Part shown: positions 35,132 through 44,137 of the stretch, piece by piece
Numbering within the stretch: position 1 is the first letter of the stretch
Layout of the letters: every line of letters starts with the position of its first letter
Source: Streptomyces sp. NBC_01275
GTDB lineage: Bacteria > Actinomycetota > Actinomycetes > Streptomycetales > Streptomycetaceae
DNA: 64,000 bases
Reading direction: 5' to 3'
NCBI RefSeq assembly: GCF_026340655.1
Contig: NZ_JAPEOZ010000001.1
Coordinates: 5,642,001-5,706,000 of the forward strand
Translations under genes and position numbers: made by a program
The notes under the pieces: generated by a model
What the model was told of the DNA's origin: nothing
Databases searched by the model: none
Seen by the model: the letters and a program-made list of their open reading frames with translations, nothing else

Positions 35132-35207
35132 TCCGCGCACCCTCCGTATCTCCTCCACACCCCCGCCCTGTCCTGAAGACCTTCCCACTCACCGGTACGC
35201 TCAAGGT

Positions 35208-35900
35208 GTGAACGCAGGAGAAACGCAGCGCGTGCCTTGGATCGTGGGGGTGTCCGGGGCGTCCGGTACGCCCTATGCCGCCGCCGTGCTGCGTGCGCTG
35301 CTCGCCGGGGGCGAGAGCGTCGACCTGGTGGTCAGCAGGGCCTCGCGCCTCACGCTGCTGGACGAGACGGGCATCTCGTTCCGGGACGCGCACTGGCGGG
35401 AGGACCTGCGGGAATGGCTGGCCCGCGGGGCCGACGGCAAGCCGGACACCTTCGACGTGGACCTCGAACCGGGCGGCGACGGCGACCGGGTGCGGTACTG
35501 GAACGCCGGTGACCTGGCCGCGGGCCCGTCCTCGGGGTCGTACCAAGTGCAGGGCATGCTGATCGTGCCGGCCTCGACCGCCTGCGTCGCCGGAGTCGCC
35601 CTCGGCCTGTCCAAGGACCTGCTCCAAAGGGCGGCGAGCGTGACGCTCAAGGAGCGCCGCACCCTCGTCGTCGCCGTGCGCGAGACCCCGCTGAACGGGC
35701 AGACCCTGCGCCACCTGGTCGCCCTGGACGACGCGGGCGCGAGCGTCGTGCCCGCCTCGCCGGCCTTCTACGCGGGAGCCACGCACATCCAGGACCTGGT
35801 CGACTTCGTCGCGGGCCGGGTCCTCGACGCGGCGGGCGTGGCGCACGGGCTGTATCGCCGGTGGGAGGGCGAGCTGGGCGGCGGCTCCCGCCCGGCCTGA
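35208..35900 (+). CDS. mqnM: UbiX-like flavin prenyltransferase
   Basis: 230 residues. VGVSGASGTPYAAAVLRALL is the UbiX FMN-binding start, VVPASTAC-type VPASTACVAGVALGLSKDLL and LVVAVRETPLN complete the fold. It makes prenylated FMN for the UbiD-like enzyme. TACGCT at 35196-35201 lies 6 nt before GTG 35208, suggesting a leaderless mRNA; GTG 35232 is an alternative. Confidence 0.87.
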   Translation: MNAGETQRVPWIVGVSGASGTPYAAAVLRALLAGGESVDLVVSRASRLTLLDETGISFRDAHWREDLREWLARGADGKPDTFDVDLEPGGDGDRVRYWNAGDLAAGPSSGSYQVQGMLIVPASTACVAGVALGLSKDLLQRAASVTLKERRTLVVAVRETPLNGQTLRHLVALDDAGASVVPASPAFYAGATHIQDLVDFVAGRVLDAAGVAHGLYRRWEGELGGGSRPA

Positions 35901-35924
35901 GTTCTCGGTCTTTCCCGGACCCCG

Positions 35925-36001
35925 GACCTCAGCTCTCTGACCTCAGCTCTCTGACCTCAGCTCCTCAGACCTCAGCTCTCACCTCAGCTCTCAGACCTCA
36001 G
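35925..36001. repeat. Tandem GACCTCAGCTCTC repeat
   Basis: Five or six imperfect 12-15-nt copies of a GACCTCAGCTCTCT unit, followed by a CTT-rich tract, in the gap between mqnM and the Lrp-family gene. The repeat is polypyrimidine and likely part of the Lrp gene leader. Confidence 0.75.
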
Positions 36002-36046
36002 ATACCTCTTCCTCTTCTTCATCTTCATCGGAAGGCTTCGATTCGC

Positions 36047-36502
36047 ATGGACGCGGTGGACAGGCAGCTCATCCAGGCCCTGAGGGAGAACGGCCGGGCC
36101 TCCTACGCCGAGTTGGGGCGTTTGGTCGGCCTGTCGGGACCCAGCGTCACCGACCGCATCAACCGGCTGGAGGCGGCCGGCGTCATCACCGGCTACCGCG
36201 CCACGGTGAACGCCGCCCAGCTCGGCCTCGGCGTCACCGCCCTGATCGGCATCTCCCTCTCCGACGCCGCCGACCACGAGGACGTGGCGAACCGGATGAA
36301 GGAGCTGACCGAGATCGAGGACTGCTGGTTCATCGCCGGCGAGGACTCGTTCATGCTCAAGGTGCGGGCGAACGACGTCGACGGCCTGGAGAAGATCATC
36401 CGGCGGCTGTCGGGGACCAAGGGCGTCTCCCGGACCCGTACGACGATCGTGCTGTCCACGAAGTGGGAGAACAGGGTCGGAGAGCTGCCGGAAGAGGTCT
36501 GA
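36047..36502 (+). CDS. Lrp/AsnC-family regulator
   Basis: 151 residues from ATG 36047 with GGAAGG upstream. HTH: MDAVDRQLIQALRENGRASY, LGRLVGLSGPSVTDRINRLE. RAM effector domain: LGVTALIGISLSDAAD, EIEDCWFIAGEDSFMLKVRA. It lies between mqnM and mqnE and may control menaquinone genes; the ligand is unknown. Confidence 0.9.
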   Translation: MDAVDRQLIQALRENGRASYAELGRLVGLSGPSVTDRINRLEAAGVITGYRATVNAAQLGLGVTALIGISLSDAADHEDVANRMKELTEIEDCWFIAGEDSFMLKVRANDVDGLEKIIRRLSGTKGVSRTRTTIVLSTKWENRVGELPEEV

Positions 36503-36558
36503 GCCCGGAGGTCCGCGTCGGGAAGTCCGAGCCCGGAGGTCCGGGTCGGGAAGTCCGA
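36503..36558. repeat. 28-nt tandem repeat before mqnE
   Basis: A unit starting GCCCGGAGGTCCG is present twice in tandem (36503-36530, 36531-36558) with one mismatch, directly after the Lrp gene and before the mqnE leader. Confidence 0.75.
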
Positions 36559-36605
36559 GTACGAAGGCGTACGGTTTAACAGGTCTGTCTAGGAGAGGTG
36601 TGGGC

Positions 36606-37769
36606 ATGGACGTCGGGCTCAAGCGCGAGCTGGAGGAGAAGGTCAGGGCCGGTGAACGGCTGACCCGTGAGGACGGCATCGCGCTGTACGAGTCGGACGA
36701 CCTGGCCTGGCTCGGCGGACTCGCGCACGAGGTGCGCACCCGCAAGAACGGCGACGTCGTGCACTTCAACGTCAACCGTCACCTCAACATGACGAACGTG
36801 TGCACCGCGTCCTGCGCCTACTGCTCGTTCCAGCGCAAGCCGGGCGAGAAGGACGCGTACACGATGCGCATCGAGGAGGCGGTGAAGCTCGCCAAGGCGA
36901 TGGAGGGCGAGAACCTCACCGAGCTGCACATCGTCAACGGCCTGCACCCGAACCTTCCGTGGCGGTACTACCCGCGCTCCCTGCGCGAGCTGAAGGCCGC
37001 CCTGCCGAACGTCTCCCTGAAGGCCTTCACGGCGACCGAGATCCACCACTTCGAGACGATCAGCGGTCTGTCGGCGTCGGAGATCCTGGACGAGCTGATC
37101 GACGCGGGCCTGGAGTCGCTCACCGGCGGCGGCGCGGAGATCTTCGACTGGGAGGTCCGGCAGCACATCGTGGACCACCGCACCCACTGGGAGGACTGGT
37201 CCCGCATCCACCGCCTGGCGCACGAGAAGGGTCTCAAGACCCCCTCGACCATGCTGTACGGCCACATCGAGGAGCCGAAGCACCGCGTCGACCACGTCCT
37301 CAGGCTGCGCGAGCTCCAGGACGAGACGAACGGCTTCCAGGTCTTCATCCCGCTGCGCTACCAGCACGACTTCGTGGACATGAAGGACGGCAAGGTCCGC
37401 AACCGCCTCCAGGCCCGCACCCAGATGGCCACGGGGGCCGAGGCGCTGAAGACCTTCGCGGTCTCGCGCCTGCTCTTCGACAACGTCCCGCACGTCAAGG
37501 TCTTCTGGGTCATGCACGGCGTCCAGACCGCCCAGCTGGCCCTCCAGCACGGTGCGGACGACATGGACGGCTCGGTCGTCGAGTACAAGATCACGCATGA
37601 CGCCGACAACTACGGCACCCCGAACAAGCTGACCCGCGAGGACCTGCTCGACCTCATCCGCGACGCCGGCTTCCGCCCGGTGGAGCGCAACACGCGCTAC
37701 GAGATCATCCGCGAGTACGACGGTCCCGACCCGGCGCGCCGTGAGTCGCCGCAGCCCATGCGCGTGTGA
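36606..37769 (+). CDS. mqnE: Aminofutalosine synthase
   Basis: 387 residues, radical-SAM enzyme joining 3-[(1-carboxyvinyl)oxy]benzoate and SAM to form aminodeoxyfutalosine. Cluster cysteines Cys66, Cys70 and Cys73 are in TNVCTASCAYCSF. AFTATEIHHFETIS and SLTGGGAEIFD match MqnE. AGGAGAGG lies 7 nt before ATG 36606; GTG 36600 is in frame but closer to it. Confidence 0.94.
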   Translation: MDVGLKRELEEKVRAGERLTREDGIALYESDDLAWLGGLAHEVRTRKNGDVVHFNVNRHLNMTNVCTASCAYCSFQRKPGEKDAYTMRIEEAVKLAKAMEGENLTELHIVNGLHPNLPWRYYPRSLRELKAALPNVSLKAFTATEIHHFETISGLSASEILDELIDAGLESLTGGGAEIFDWEVRQHIVDHRTHWEDWSRIHRLAHEKGLKTPSTMLYGHIEEPKHRVDHVLRLRELQDETNGFQVFIPLRYQHDFVDMKDGKVRNRLQARTQMATGAEALKTFAVSRLLFDNVPHVKVFWVMHGVQTAQLALQHGADDMDGSVVEYKITHDADNYGTPNKLTREDLLDLIRDAGFRPVERNTRYEIIREYDGPDPARRESPQPMRV

Positions 37770-37779
37770 CGACGGCACG

Positions 37780-38304
37780 ATGACGCTGGTCTTCACCCTG
37801 GACCCGGCGATCACCCCGACCCTCAGGGACGACGTCCTCGCCCTGTGGGCGGAGGTGTCGAACGCGGGCGGCTCCGTCGGCTTCGTCGCGCCGGTGACGG
37901 CCGACGACATACGGCCCGAGCTGGTCAAGCACTTCGTCGCGATGGCGGAGGGGCGCACCCGGCTGCTGGTCGGCCGGGACGCCTCGGGCACGGTCGCCGC
38001 GACCGCGTTCCTCTCCTTCAACACCCACCGGCTGATGCGGCACTGGCTGTGGCTGTACACGGTGATGGTGCACCCCCGGCACCAGGGCCGGGGGTACGGC
38101 CGGGACCTGCTCGCCGCCGCCGAGGAGGCCGCCCGCGGCCTCGACGGCATCGAGGCGATCCGGCTCACCTGCCGGGGCGGACACGGCTTGGAGCGGTTCT
38201 ACGGCTCCTGCGGCTACAAGGAGGTCGGCCGGGTGCCCGGCGCGATCCGCGTAGCGCCGGGGGACGACCGGGACGACGTCTTCATGCTGCTGCCCCTGAT
38301 GTGA
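37780..38304 (+). CDS. GNAT-family N-acetyltransferase
   Basis: 174 residues from ATG 37780, 10 nt after mqnE. Acetyl-CoA loop VMVHPRHQGRGYGRDLLAAA, and GLERFYGSCGYKEVGR near the C-terminus. The substrate is unknown. Confidence 0.85.
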   Translation: MTLVFTLDPAITPTLRDDVLALWAEVSNAGGSVGFVAPVTADDIRPELVKHFVAMAEGRTRLLVGRDASGTVAATAFLSFNTHRLMRHWLWLYTVMVHPRHQGRGYGRDLLAAAEEAARGLDGIEAIRLTCRGGHGLERFYGSCGYKEVGRVPGAIRVAPGDDRDDVFMLLPLM

Positions 38305-38398
38305 GCCCAGGCCGTCGTCCGCCGCACCCCGCCGCAAGATCGGGCGGGGCGCGTGCTTCACTGGACGGGACTGTTTCGAGACGGAAGAGTGGATTGAG

Positions 38399-38710
38399 AT
38401 GTTCCGCTACACACTGATGCGCCTCGGTGTCTTCGCCGGCTGCTTCGTGGTCGTCTGGGGCCTCACCTACTCCGGCGTCGTCCCGCGCGGCCTCGGCGAC
38501 TCCAACATCATGTGGGTCGTCCTGCTCTCGCTGGTGATCTCCGCCCCGATCAGCTTCGTGGTCCTGCGCAAGGAGCGCGACCGCGCCTCGGTGACGGTCG
38601 TCCAGCGAGTGGACCGTATGAAGGCCAACCTGGAGGCCAACCGCTCCCAGGAGGACGAGACGGTCGACGCCGCCCAGGCGCAGGGTCAGGCGCAGGGCCA
38701 GGCCTCTTAA
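38399..38710 (+). CDS. DUF4229 membrane protein
   Basis: 103 residues: two helices (TLMRLGVFAGCFVVVWGLTY; IMWVVLLSLVISAPISFVVL) and a charged tail with an Ala-Gln repeat. It is typical of actinobacteria next to menaquinone genes; the function is unknown. Confidence 0.82.
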   Translation: MFRYTLMRLGVFAGCFVVVWGLTYSGVVPRGLGDSNIMWVVLLSLVISAPISFVVLRKERDRASVTVVQRVDRMKANLEANRSQEDETVDAAQAQGQAQGQAS

Positions 38711-38747
38711 GCACCGCCCGCGCCCGGGGGCGAACTAGTCTTGCTCC

Positions 38748-39392
38748 ATGGGTGCCGTGAAGACCAAGCGGATGCCGCGGGCGGTCCGTGAGCAGCAGAT
38801 GCTGGACGCCGCCGTGGAGACCTTCGGCCGGCGGGGGTACATGGCCGCGTCGATGGACGAGATCGCCGAACTCGCGGGCGTGTCCAAGCCGTTGGTGTAC
38901 CTGTACCTGAACTCCAAGGAAGAGCTCTTCACCGCGTGCATCCGGCGCGAGGCCAAGGCGCTCGTCGAGGCGGTGCGCGGCGGGGTCCGCACCGACGTGC
39001 CCGCCGACCGCCAACTCTGGGACGGGCTGCGGGCGTTCTTCGCGCACACCGCGGAGCACCCGCACGCCTGGTCCGTCCTGCATCTCCAGGCCCGTACCCA
39101 CGGCGAGCCCTTCGCCGCGGAGGTCGCCGCGATGCGCGAGGAGATCGTCGCGTTCGTGACGCAGCTGATCGTGGTCGCCGCCCGTGAGGCCCACCGCGAC
39201 CCCGACCTGCCCGAACGCGAGGTCGCGGGGCTGGCCGAGGCCCTGGTGGGCGCGGCCGAGTCCCTCGCCGCCTGGACCAACGCCACCCCCGACGCCAGCG
39301 CCCGCCAGGCGGCGGCCACCCTGATGAACTTCGCCTGGACGGGCCTGGGCAACCTGATGGAGGGCAGGGCCTGGTCACCCCCGGAGGACTAG
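38748..39392 (+). CDS. TetR-family regulator, probable fatty-acid gene repressor
   Basis: 214 residues. HTH: REQQMLDAAVETFGRRGYMA, DEIAELAGVSKPLVYLYLNS. The rest is a helical ligand domain. TAGTCT at 38736-38741 is 6 nt before the ATG, suggesting leaderless transcription. Its 3' end overlaps the convergent MaoC gene by 4 nt; two matching palindromes sit in the promoter between MaoC and FadD. Confidence 0.85.
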   Translation: MGAVKTKRMPRAVREQQMLDAAVETFGRRGYMAASMDEIAELAGVSKPLVYLYLNSKEELFTACIRREAKALVEAVRGGVRTDVPADRQLWDGLRAFFAHTAEHPHAWSVLHLQARTHGEPFAAEVAAMREEIVAFVTQLIVVAAREAHRDPDLPEREVAGLAEALVGAAESLAAWTNATPDASARQAAATLMNFAWTGLGNLMEGRAWSPPED

Positions 39393-40369
39393 GGCAGGTC
39401 CTGGTCACCGGTGAGCGGATCCACCCGTCCGCTCACATGCACCCGGCCCGACTCCCCGGCCCCCCTCAACTCGAACCGGCGGCCGTCCGCCGCGAACGTC
39501 ACCGCGCCCGGCAGCAGGACCGGGGCCCGGAACTCCGCATGCAGGTGTACGGCTTCGGGGGTGCCGTGGGCGGCGAGGCAGCGGGCCACGGTCCACATGC
39601 CGTGGGCGATGGCCCGGGGGAAGCCGAAGAGGCGGGCGGTGAGGGGGTGGAGGTGGATGGGGTTGCGGTCGCCGGAGGCGGCGGCGTAGCGCCGGCCGAC
39701 GTCGGCGGCGAGCCGCCACTCGTCGAGGACGGGGAGGGCGGGCTCCTCAACTGCCGTAAGCCCCGGTTCAGTTGGTTCGAGGTCGGCCGGGGTGGTGGGG
39801 TGTCGGCACAGGTAGGTGCTCGTGGACTCCCACACGACCGCACCCGCACCCGCACCCGCACGGGCACCCCCACTCCCGTCCCCACCCGCACCCCCACTCC
39901 CACCCTCATTCCCACCTTCACTCCCGCTCCCCTCCTCGCCTTTCCTCAGCTCCGTCACGACGAACGCCTCCGTCCCCCGTCGATGCGGGGCCAAGTGGTC
40001 GACGTGCACGGTGAGTTCGTAGGTGCCGGTCGCCGCGACGGCGCGCCGGCGGGTGATGTCGATCGACGTGTGGACGAGGCCGAGCAGCGGAAGCGGGAAG
40101 TCCCGGCGGCTCATGACGGCCATGGCCAGGGGGAAGCCGAGGACGTGGGGATAGGTGACCGGCAGGGCGTCCTCGCCGGTGGGGAAGCCGCAGACCCGTT
40201 CGTAGGCGGCGAGTCGGGCGAGGTCGAGCCGCAGTCCGGGCAGGACGAGCCGTTCGGTCGAGTCGGAGGAGGAGAAACGGACGCCGGGGCGGGGTCGCTT
40301 GAACGGCGAGCGCAGCGCCCCGCGCATGAGCAGCGGCGCGAGGGCCGGGGGACCGGAGAGGGTGACCAT
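39389..40369 (-). CDS. MaoC-like hydratase
   Basis: 326 residues with two hot-dog halves. The active one is RYAAASGDRNPIHLHPLTAR and AIAHGMWTVA, the Asp/His hydratase site. A Gly/Ser/Ala-rich insert (about 148-173) lies between. It probably hydrates enoyl-CoA or a related thioester. Confidence 0.85.
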   Translation of the reverse strand: MVTLSGPPALAPLLMRGALRSPFKRPRPGVRFSSSDSTERLVLPGLRLDLARLAAYERVCGFPTGEDALPVTYPHVLGFPLAMAVMSRRDFPLPLLGLVHTSIDITRRRAVAATGTYELTVHVDHLAPHRRGTEAFVVTELRKGEEGSGSEGGNEGGSGGAGGDGSGGARAGAGAGAVVWESTSTYLCRHPTTPADLEPTEPGLTAVEEPALPVLDEWRLAADVGRRYAAASGDRNPIHLHPLTARLFGFPRAIAHGMWTVARCLAAHGTPEAVHLHAEFRAPVLLPGAVTFAADGRRFELRGAGESGRVHVSGRVDPLTGDQDLP

Positions 40370-40717
40370 GTCCAGCTCCTACCTCTTTAGGACGCTTGGG
40401 TCTTCTTGGGCTCTCGTGGGGGCTATTCCAAAAGCTGACTCCGCAGTAATGTTACCGCCGGTAAGCCGCTGATAAGCGCACGTCGCGGCCACCTCGTCTT
40501 AAACCTGAGGGTTACTCACATACCCCCCGGGACTGCACAGCCCTGACCCCGGACCATCCCCGAACGCCCACACACTCCACACCTCGGGGCCGTACGATCC
40601 CTGCCTAACCGGCGGTAACCCCACGCTTCGGGGGCATCCCGGTGAACGCCTCGGGCACCGGGGCACGTACGTCATTGCAGCAAGCAGTCTCGTCGCTGCA
40701 CGCCCAGGGAGCCGCCC
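40370..40717. promoter_or_regulatory. Divergent maoC-fadD promoter with two operators
   Basis: TTACCGCCGGTAA (40452-40464) is a perfect palindrome. TAACCGGCGGTAA (40606-40618) matches its reverse complement at 12 of 13 bases. The sites lie between the MaoC and FadD genes, next to the TetR gene. No gene is seen in the 348 nt. Confidence 0.65.
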
Positions 40718-42673
40718 GTGTCCACCCCGTACTCAGACTCCGCGCCGTACGCGGAGGCCGCCTCCGCCGAGCACCGCCTCGACCAGCCCCCGGTCCTCGT
40801 GGAGCCCGAGACGCGACGGCTGGACGGTGCCGTACGGGAGGCGTCCGTACCGGCGTTGGCGCGACCGGTGACGTACGGCTCGCTCGCCGAGCTGCCCTAC
40901 GACAACGCGGCCGCCGCCAAGGACGCGGTGGTCCTCAGCCGCAGGGACCACGAGGGGCAGTGGACGGACGTCACGGCGGAGGACTTCGCCGCCCAAGTGC
41001 AGGCGGTGGCCAAGGGGTTGATAGCCGAGGGGCTGGTGCCGGGCGACCGGATCGCGATCATGGCCCGGACGACGTACGAGTGGACGCTGCTCGACTTCGC
41101 CGCCTGGGCGGCCGGTCTGGTCACCGTCCCCGTCTACCCCACCTCCTCGGTCTTCCAGACCCGTTGGATCCTGCACGACTCCGGCGCGGTCGCCCTGGTC
41201 ACCGAGACGGTCGCGCAGGCCGCCGCCCTCGGCCCCGAACGCGACCGGCTGCCCGACCTGCACCACCTGTGGGTGATGGAGAAGGGGCATGTGGACCGGC
41301 TCGCGGAGGCGGGGGAGCACGTTCCGGACGCCGAAGTCGAGATCCGCCGGGGGATGTTGGTCCCCGACACCCTCGCCACCCTCGTCTACACCTCCGGCAC
41401 CACGGGCCGCCCCAAAGGCTGCGCGCTCACCCACGGCAACTTCTTCGCCGAGATCGACAACGCGATCGAACTCCTCTACCCGGTCTTCAAGTCGAAGGGC
41501 GACGACCTCTCCGTCCTCCTCTTCCTCCCCATGTCCCATGTGTTCGGCCGGATGGTGGCCATCGCCTGCATCCGCGCCCGGGTCCGCCTGGGACACGCCC
41601 CGAGCATCAAGTCCGAGCACCTCCTCCCGGACCTGGCGGCCTTCAGACCCACCTGTCTCCTGGCGATCCCCTACATGCTGGAGAAGGTCTTCAACACCGC
41701 CCGCGCCCGCGCCGAGGCGGGCGGCCGCCTCAGCTCCTTCGACCGTGCGGTGAACGTGGCCCGCCGCTACGGCGAGGCGGTCGAGGCGCAGAAGACGGGA
41801 GCCGGATCCGGCCCCGGCGCGACCCTGCGCGCCGCCCGCGCCCTCTACGACCCGCTCGTCTACCGCCGCATCCGCAACGCCATGGGCGGCCGGGTCCGGC
41901 ACGCCATCTGCGGCGGTTCCCCGCTCGGCCGCCGCCTCTCCTCGTTCTACCTCGGGGCCGGCATCGAGATCTACGAGGGCTACGGCCTGACCGAGACCAC
42001 GGGCGCGTCGACCGTGACCCCGCCGCTCAAACCCCGCCTGGGGACGGTGGGTTGGCCCCTCCCCGGCACAAAGATCCGCATCGCCTCCGACGGCGAGATC
42101 CTCATCGCGGGCGACCACGTCCTGCGCGGCTACTGGGACCCGGCGGCCGGCGGAGTCACCCCCGCCGCCCCCGACGGCTGGCTCGCCACCGGCGACCTGG
42201 GCGAGCTGGACGACGAGGGATACCTGACGATCACCGGCCGCAAGAAGGAGATGATCATCACGGCGGGCGGCAAGAGCGTCGCCCCCGCGCCTCTGGAGAA
42301 CTGGCTGCGCTCCCACCCCTTGATCTCCCAGGCCATGGTCCTCGGCGACGGCCGCCCCTACGTCTCCGCCCTCCTCACCCTCGACCCCGACGGCATCTCC
42401 CACTGGCGTCAGATGAACGGCAAGCACCCGGTCCCCGCCGAGCTCCTCATCGGCGACGAGGAGCTCGACGTGGTACTCCAGCGGGCGGTCGACGAGGCCA
42501 ACAAGCTGGTCTCGAGACCGGAGTCGATCCGCCGCTTCGCCGTCCTCCCCCTCGACTTCAGCGAGTACGCCGGCCACCTCACCCCCTCCATGAAGCTGCG
42601 CCGCGAGGCGATCCTGCGGGACTTCGCGGACACCGTGGAGGAGCTGTACGAGCAGGAGCGGCAAGAGCCGTAA
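40718..42673 (+). CDS. Long-chain fatty acid CoA ligase (FadD15-like)
   Basis: 651 residues from GTG 40718 with AGGGAG seven nt upstream. AMP-binding motifs are LVYTSGTTGRPKGCALTHGN, YEGYGLTETTG and GWLATGDLGELDDEGYLTI, with GRKKEMIITAGGKSV. It activates fatty acids with ATP and CoA. Confidence 0.92.
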   Translation: MSTPYSDSAPYAEAASAEHRLDQPPVLVEPETRRLDGAVREASVPALARPVTYGSLAELPYDNAAAAKDAVVLSRRDHEGQWTDVTAEDFAAQVQAVAKGLIAEGLVPGDRIAIMARTTYEWTLLDFAAWAAGLVTVPVYPTSSVFQTRWILHDSGAVALVTETVAQAAALGPERDRLPDLHHLWVMEKGHVDRLAEAGEHVPDAEVEIRRGMLVPDTLATLVYTSGTTGRPKGCALTHGNFFAEIDNAIELLYPVFKSKGDDLSVLLFLPMSHVFGRMVAIACIRARVRLGHAPSIKSEHLLPDLAAFRPTCLLAIPYMLEKVFNTARARAEAGGRLSSFDRAVNVARRYGEAVEAQKTGAGSGPGATLRAARALYDPLVYRRIRNAMGGRVRHAICGGSPLGRRLSSFYLGAGIEIYEGYGLTETTGASTVTPPLKPRLGTVGWPLPGTKIRIASDGEILIAGDHVLRGYWDPAAGGVTPAAPDGWLATGDLGELDDEGYLTITGRKKEMIITAGGKSVAPAPLENWLRSHPLISQAMVLGDGRPYVSALLTLDPDGISHWRQMNGKHPVPAELLIGDEELDVVLQRAVDEANKLVSRPESIRRFAVLPLDFSEYAGHLTPSMKLRREAILRDFADTVEELYEQERQEP

Positions 42674-42705
42674 AGGAGTCGCAGGACAGCCGTCGACCAG
42701 GGAGT

Positions 42706-43188
42706 ATGCCGTTTGTGAACGGCATCGAGTTCTTCCACTACCCCCGCTTCTGGGGCATCCGAGTCGACGGCAAGGACCTGCGCGAGCAGACGGCCTGGGC
42801 GACCCGCGAACTGTGGCGACCGGAGCTGGAGGACCAGTTCGAGGACCAGGAGGGCGAGTCGGCCGAGCTCATCTGGTGTCAGCACGAGGGCCTGGGCGTG
42901 GCGGAGTTCGAGGACAGGCCGGACCACTTCCTCGCGTCGGCCACCGCCGTCCCCGTCCTCGGCTGCACCTGCGGCGTCTGGGAGTGCTGGCCCCTGACGG
43001 CGGACATCACCCCGACCCCTGCGACGATCACCTGGTCGTCCTTCCGCCAGCCGCACCGCGCGCAGTGGGGCGAGCTGCCGATCGGCCCCTTCGTCTTCGA
43101 CCGTACGGCCTACGAGGCGGCGCTCAGGTCCCCCACCGTGCTTCCGGAGGACCCGCTGGGCCCGCCCCCGCCCGGCCTGGGAGTCTGA
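42706..43188 (+). CDS. Conserved hypothetical protein
   Basis: 160 residues from ATG 42706; GTG 42715 has better ribosome spacing. It starts PFVNGIEFFHYPRFWGIRVD and contains CTCGVWECWPL and ITWSSFRQPHR, features of an uncharacterised bacterial family. It lies 17 nt before the HEAT-like gene and is probably coupled to it. Confidence 0.65.
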   Translation: MPFVNGIEFFHYPRFWGIRVDGKDLREQTAWATRELWRPELEDQFEDQEGESAELIWCQHEGLGVAEFEDRPDHFLASATAVPVLGCTCGVWECWPLTADITPTPATITWSSFRQPHRAQWGELPIGPFVFDRTAYEAALRSPTVLPEDPLGPPPPGLGV

Positions 43189-43205
43189 GGATCCAAGGAG
43201 CGACC

Positions 43206-44042
43206 ATGGCGATGTTCGTACACCTGACCTCGGCGGCCGACGCCCCGCGCATCAGGCGGTCCGGGATCCGGGCGGTGAGCCACGGGCAGGGCGGCGCGCG
43301 GGGCGTGTACTGCTTCCCGGTGCTGCCGTCGTACACCCTCACCCACCAGTGGCTGCGCGAGCTGGCGCGGTTCGGCAGCCGGGGCGGGCTGGTGGCGGTG
43401 CACGTCCGGCTGGACGACGTGGAGCCGGTGCTGACCGGCCGCTACGGGGACCGTGCGCGCAACGCCCAGGAGACGGTCGCCGCGGCGGAGGCGGTACGGC
43501 GGATCGCGGCGCTGGAGGACCCGCGGGGGTGGGAGGTGTTCGTGCCCCGGGCGATCCGGCCGCGCGAGGTGCACCGGGTGCGCAGCGCGCCGCAGGCGGT
43601 CGGCTGGCGGTACAAGCCGGACGCGCACGGCACCCGCCCCTGCACCTGCTTCGGCTGCCAGGTCCGCGGCGGCTACGGCGCACGGCGGCTGCGCGAGCGC
43701 CTGCCGCACCCCCTGGACGGCCCCCCGCCGCCGCCCAGGGTGCTCCTGGCCCGCATCGCGGCGGCCGGCGACCCCGGCGATCCGGCCGCGCTGCGCGAGG
43801 CGCTGCACTGGTTCGGCAGCCGCAGACGCGGCCCGCTCCCCGAACTCATCCGTCTGTCCGCCCACCCCGACCCCTCGGTCCGCGAGGAGCTGGTCTGGGC
43901 GATCGCCGCCTGGACCACCCCCGGCGTCCCCGAACTCCTCGCCCGCCTCGCCGACGACCCGGACGCGGGCGTACGGGAGGCGGTGGAGGCGGTCGTGGAG
44001 AACGAGGACGAGGGCGAGGACGAGCATGAGGAATCGGACTAG
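43206..44042 (+). CDS. HEAT-repeat protein with possible ART-like N-terminus
   Basis: 278 residues with AAGGAG before ATG 43206. The first 110 residues (MFVHLTSAADAPRIRRSGIR, ARGVYCFPVLPSY, GGLVAVHVRLDDV) resemble the H-[ST], GVY and beta-strand pattern of ADP-ribosyltransferase-like folds. A CxCFGC motif (RPCTCFGCQV) follows. The last 100 residues show HEAT-like repeats. The function is unknown. Confidence 0.6.
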   Translation: MAMFVHLTSAADAPRIRRSGIRAVSHGQGGARGVYCFPVLPSYTLTHQWLRELARFGSRGGLVAVHVRLDDVEPVLTGRYGDRARNAQETVAAAEAVRRIAALEDPRGWEVFVPRAIRPREVHRVRSAPQAVGWRYKPDAHGTRPCTCFGCQVRGGYGARRLRERLPHPLDGPPPPPRVLLARIAAAGDPGDPAALREALHWFGSRRRGPLPELIRLSAHPDPSVREELVWAIAAWTTPGVPELLARLADDPDAGVREAVEAVVENEDEGEDEHEESD

Positions 44043-44125
44043 GACTCGGACGAGGACTCGGACTCGGAGGAGGACTCGGACTCGGAGGAGGACTCGGACT
44101 CGGAGGAGGACTCGGACTCAGGCTA
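44036..44125. repeat. GGACTCGGACTCGGAGGA tandem repeat
   Basis: About 18-nt imperfect units repeated roughly five times between the convergent HEAT-like and CU044_5270-like genes. It may be an unstable locus. Confidence 0.7.
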
Positions 44126-44137
44126 GGGCTAGGACAG

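Noticed and set aside
35925..36001. CRISPR array
   Set aside because: The units are adjacent with no unique spacers and no cas genes are present.
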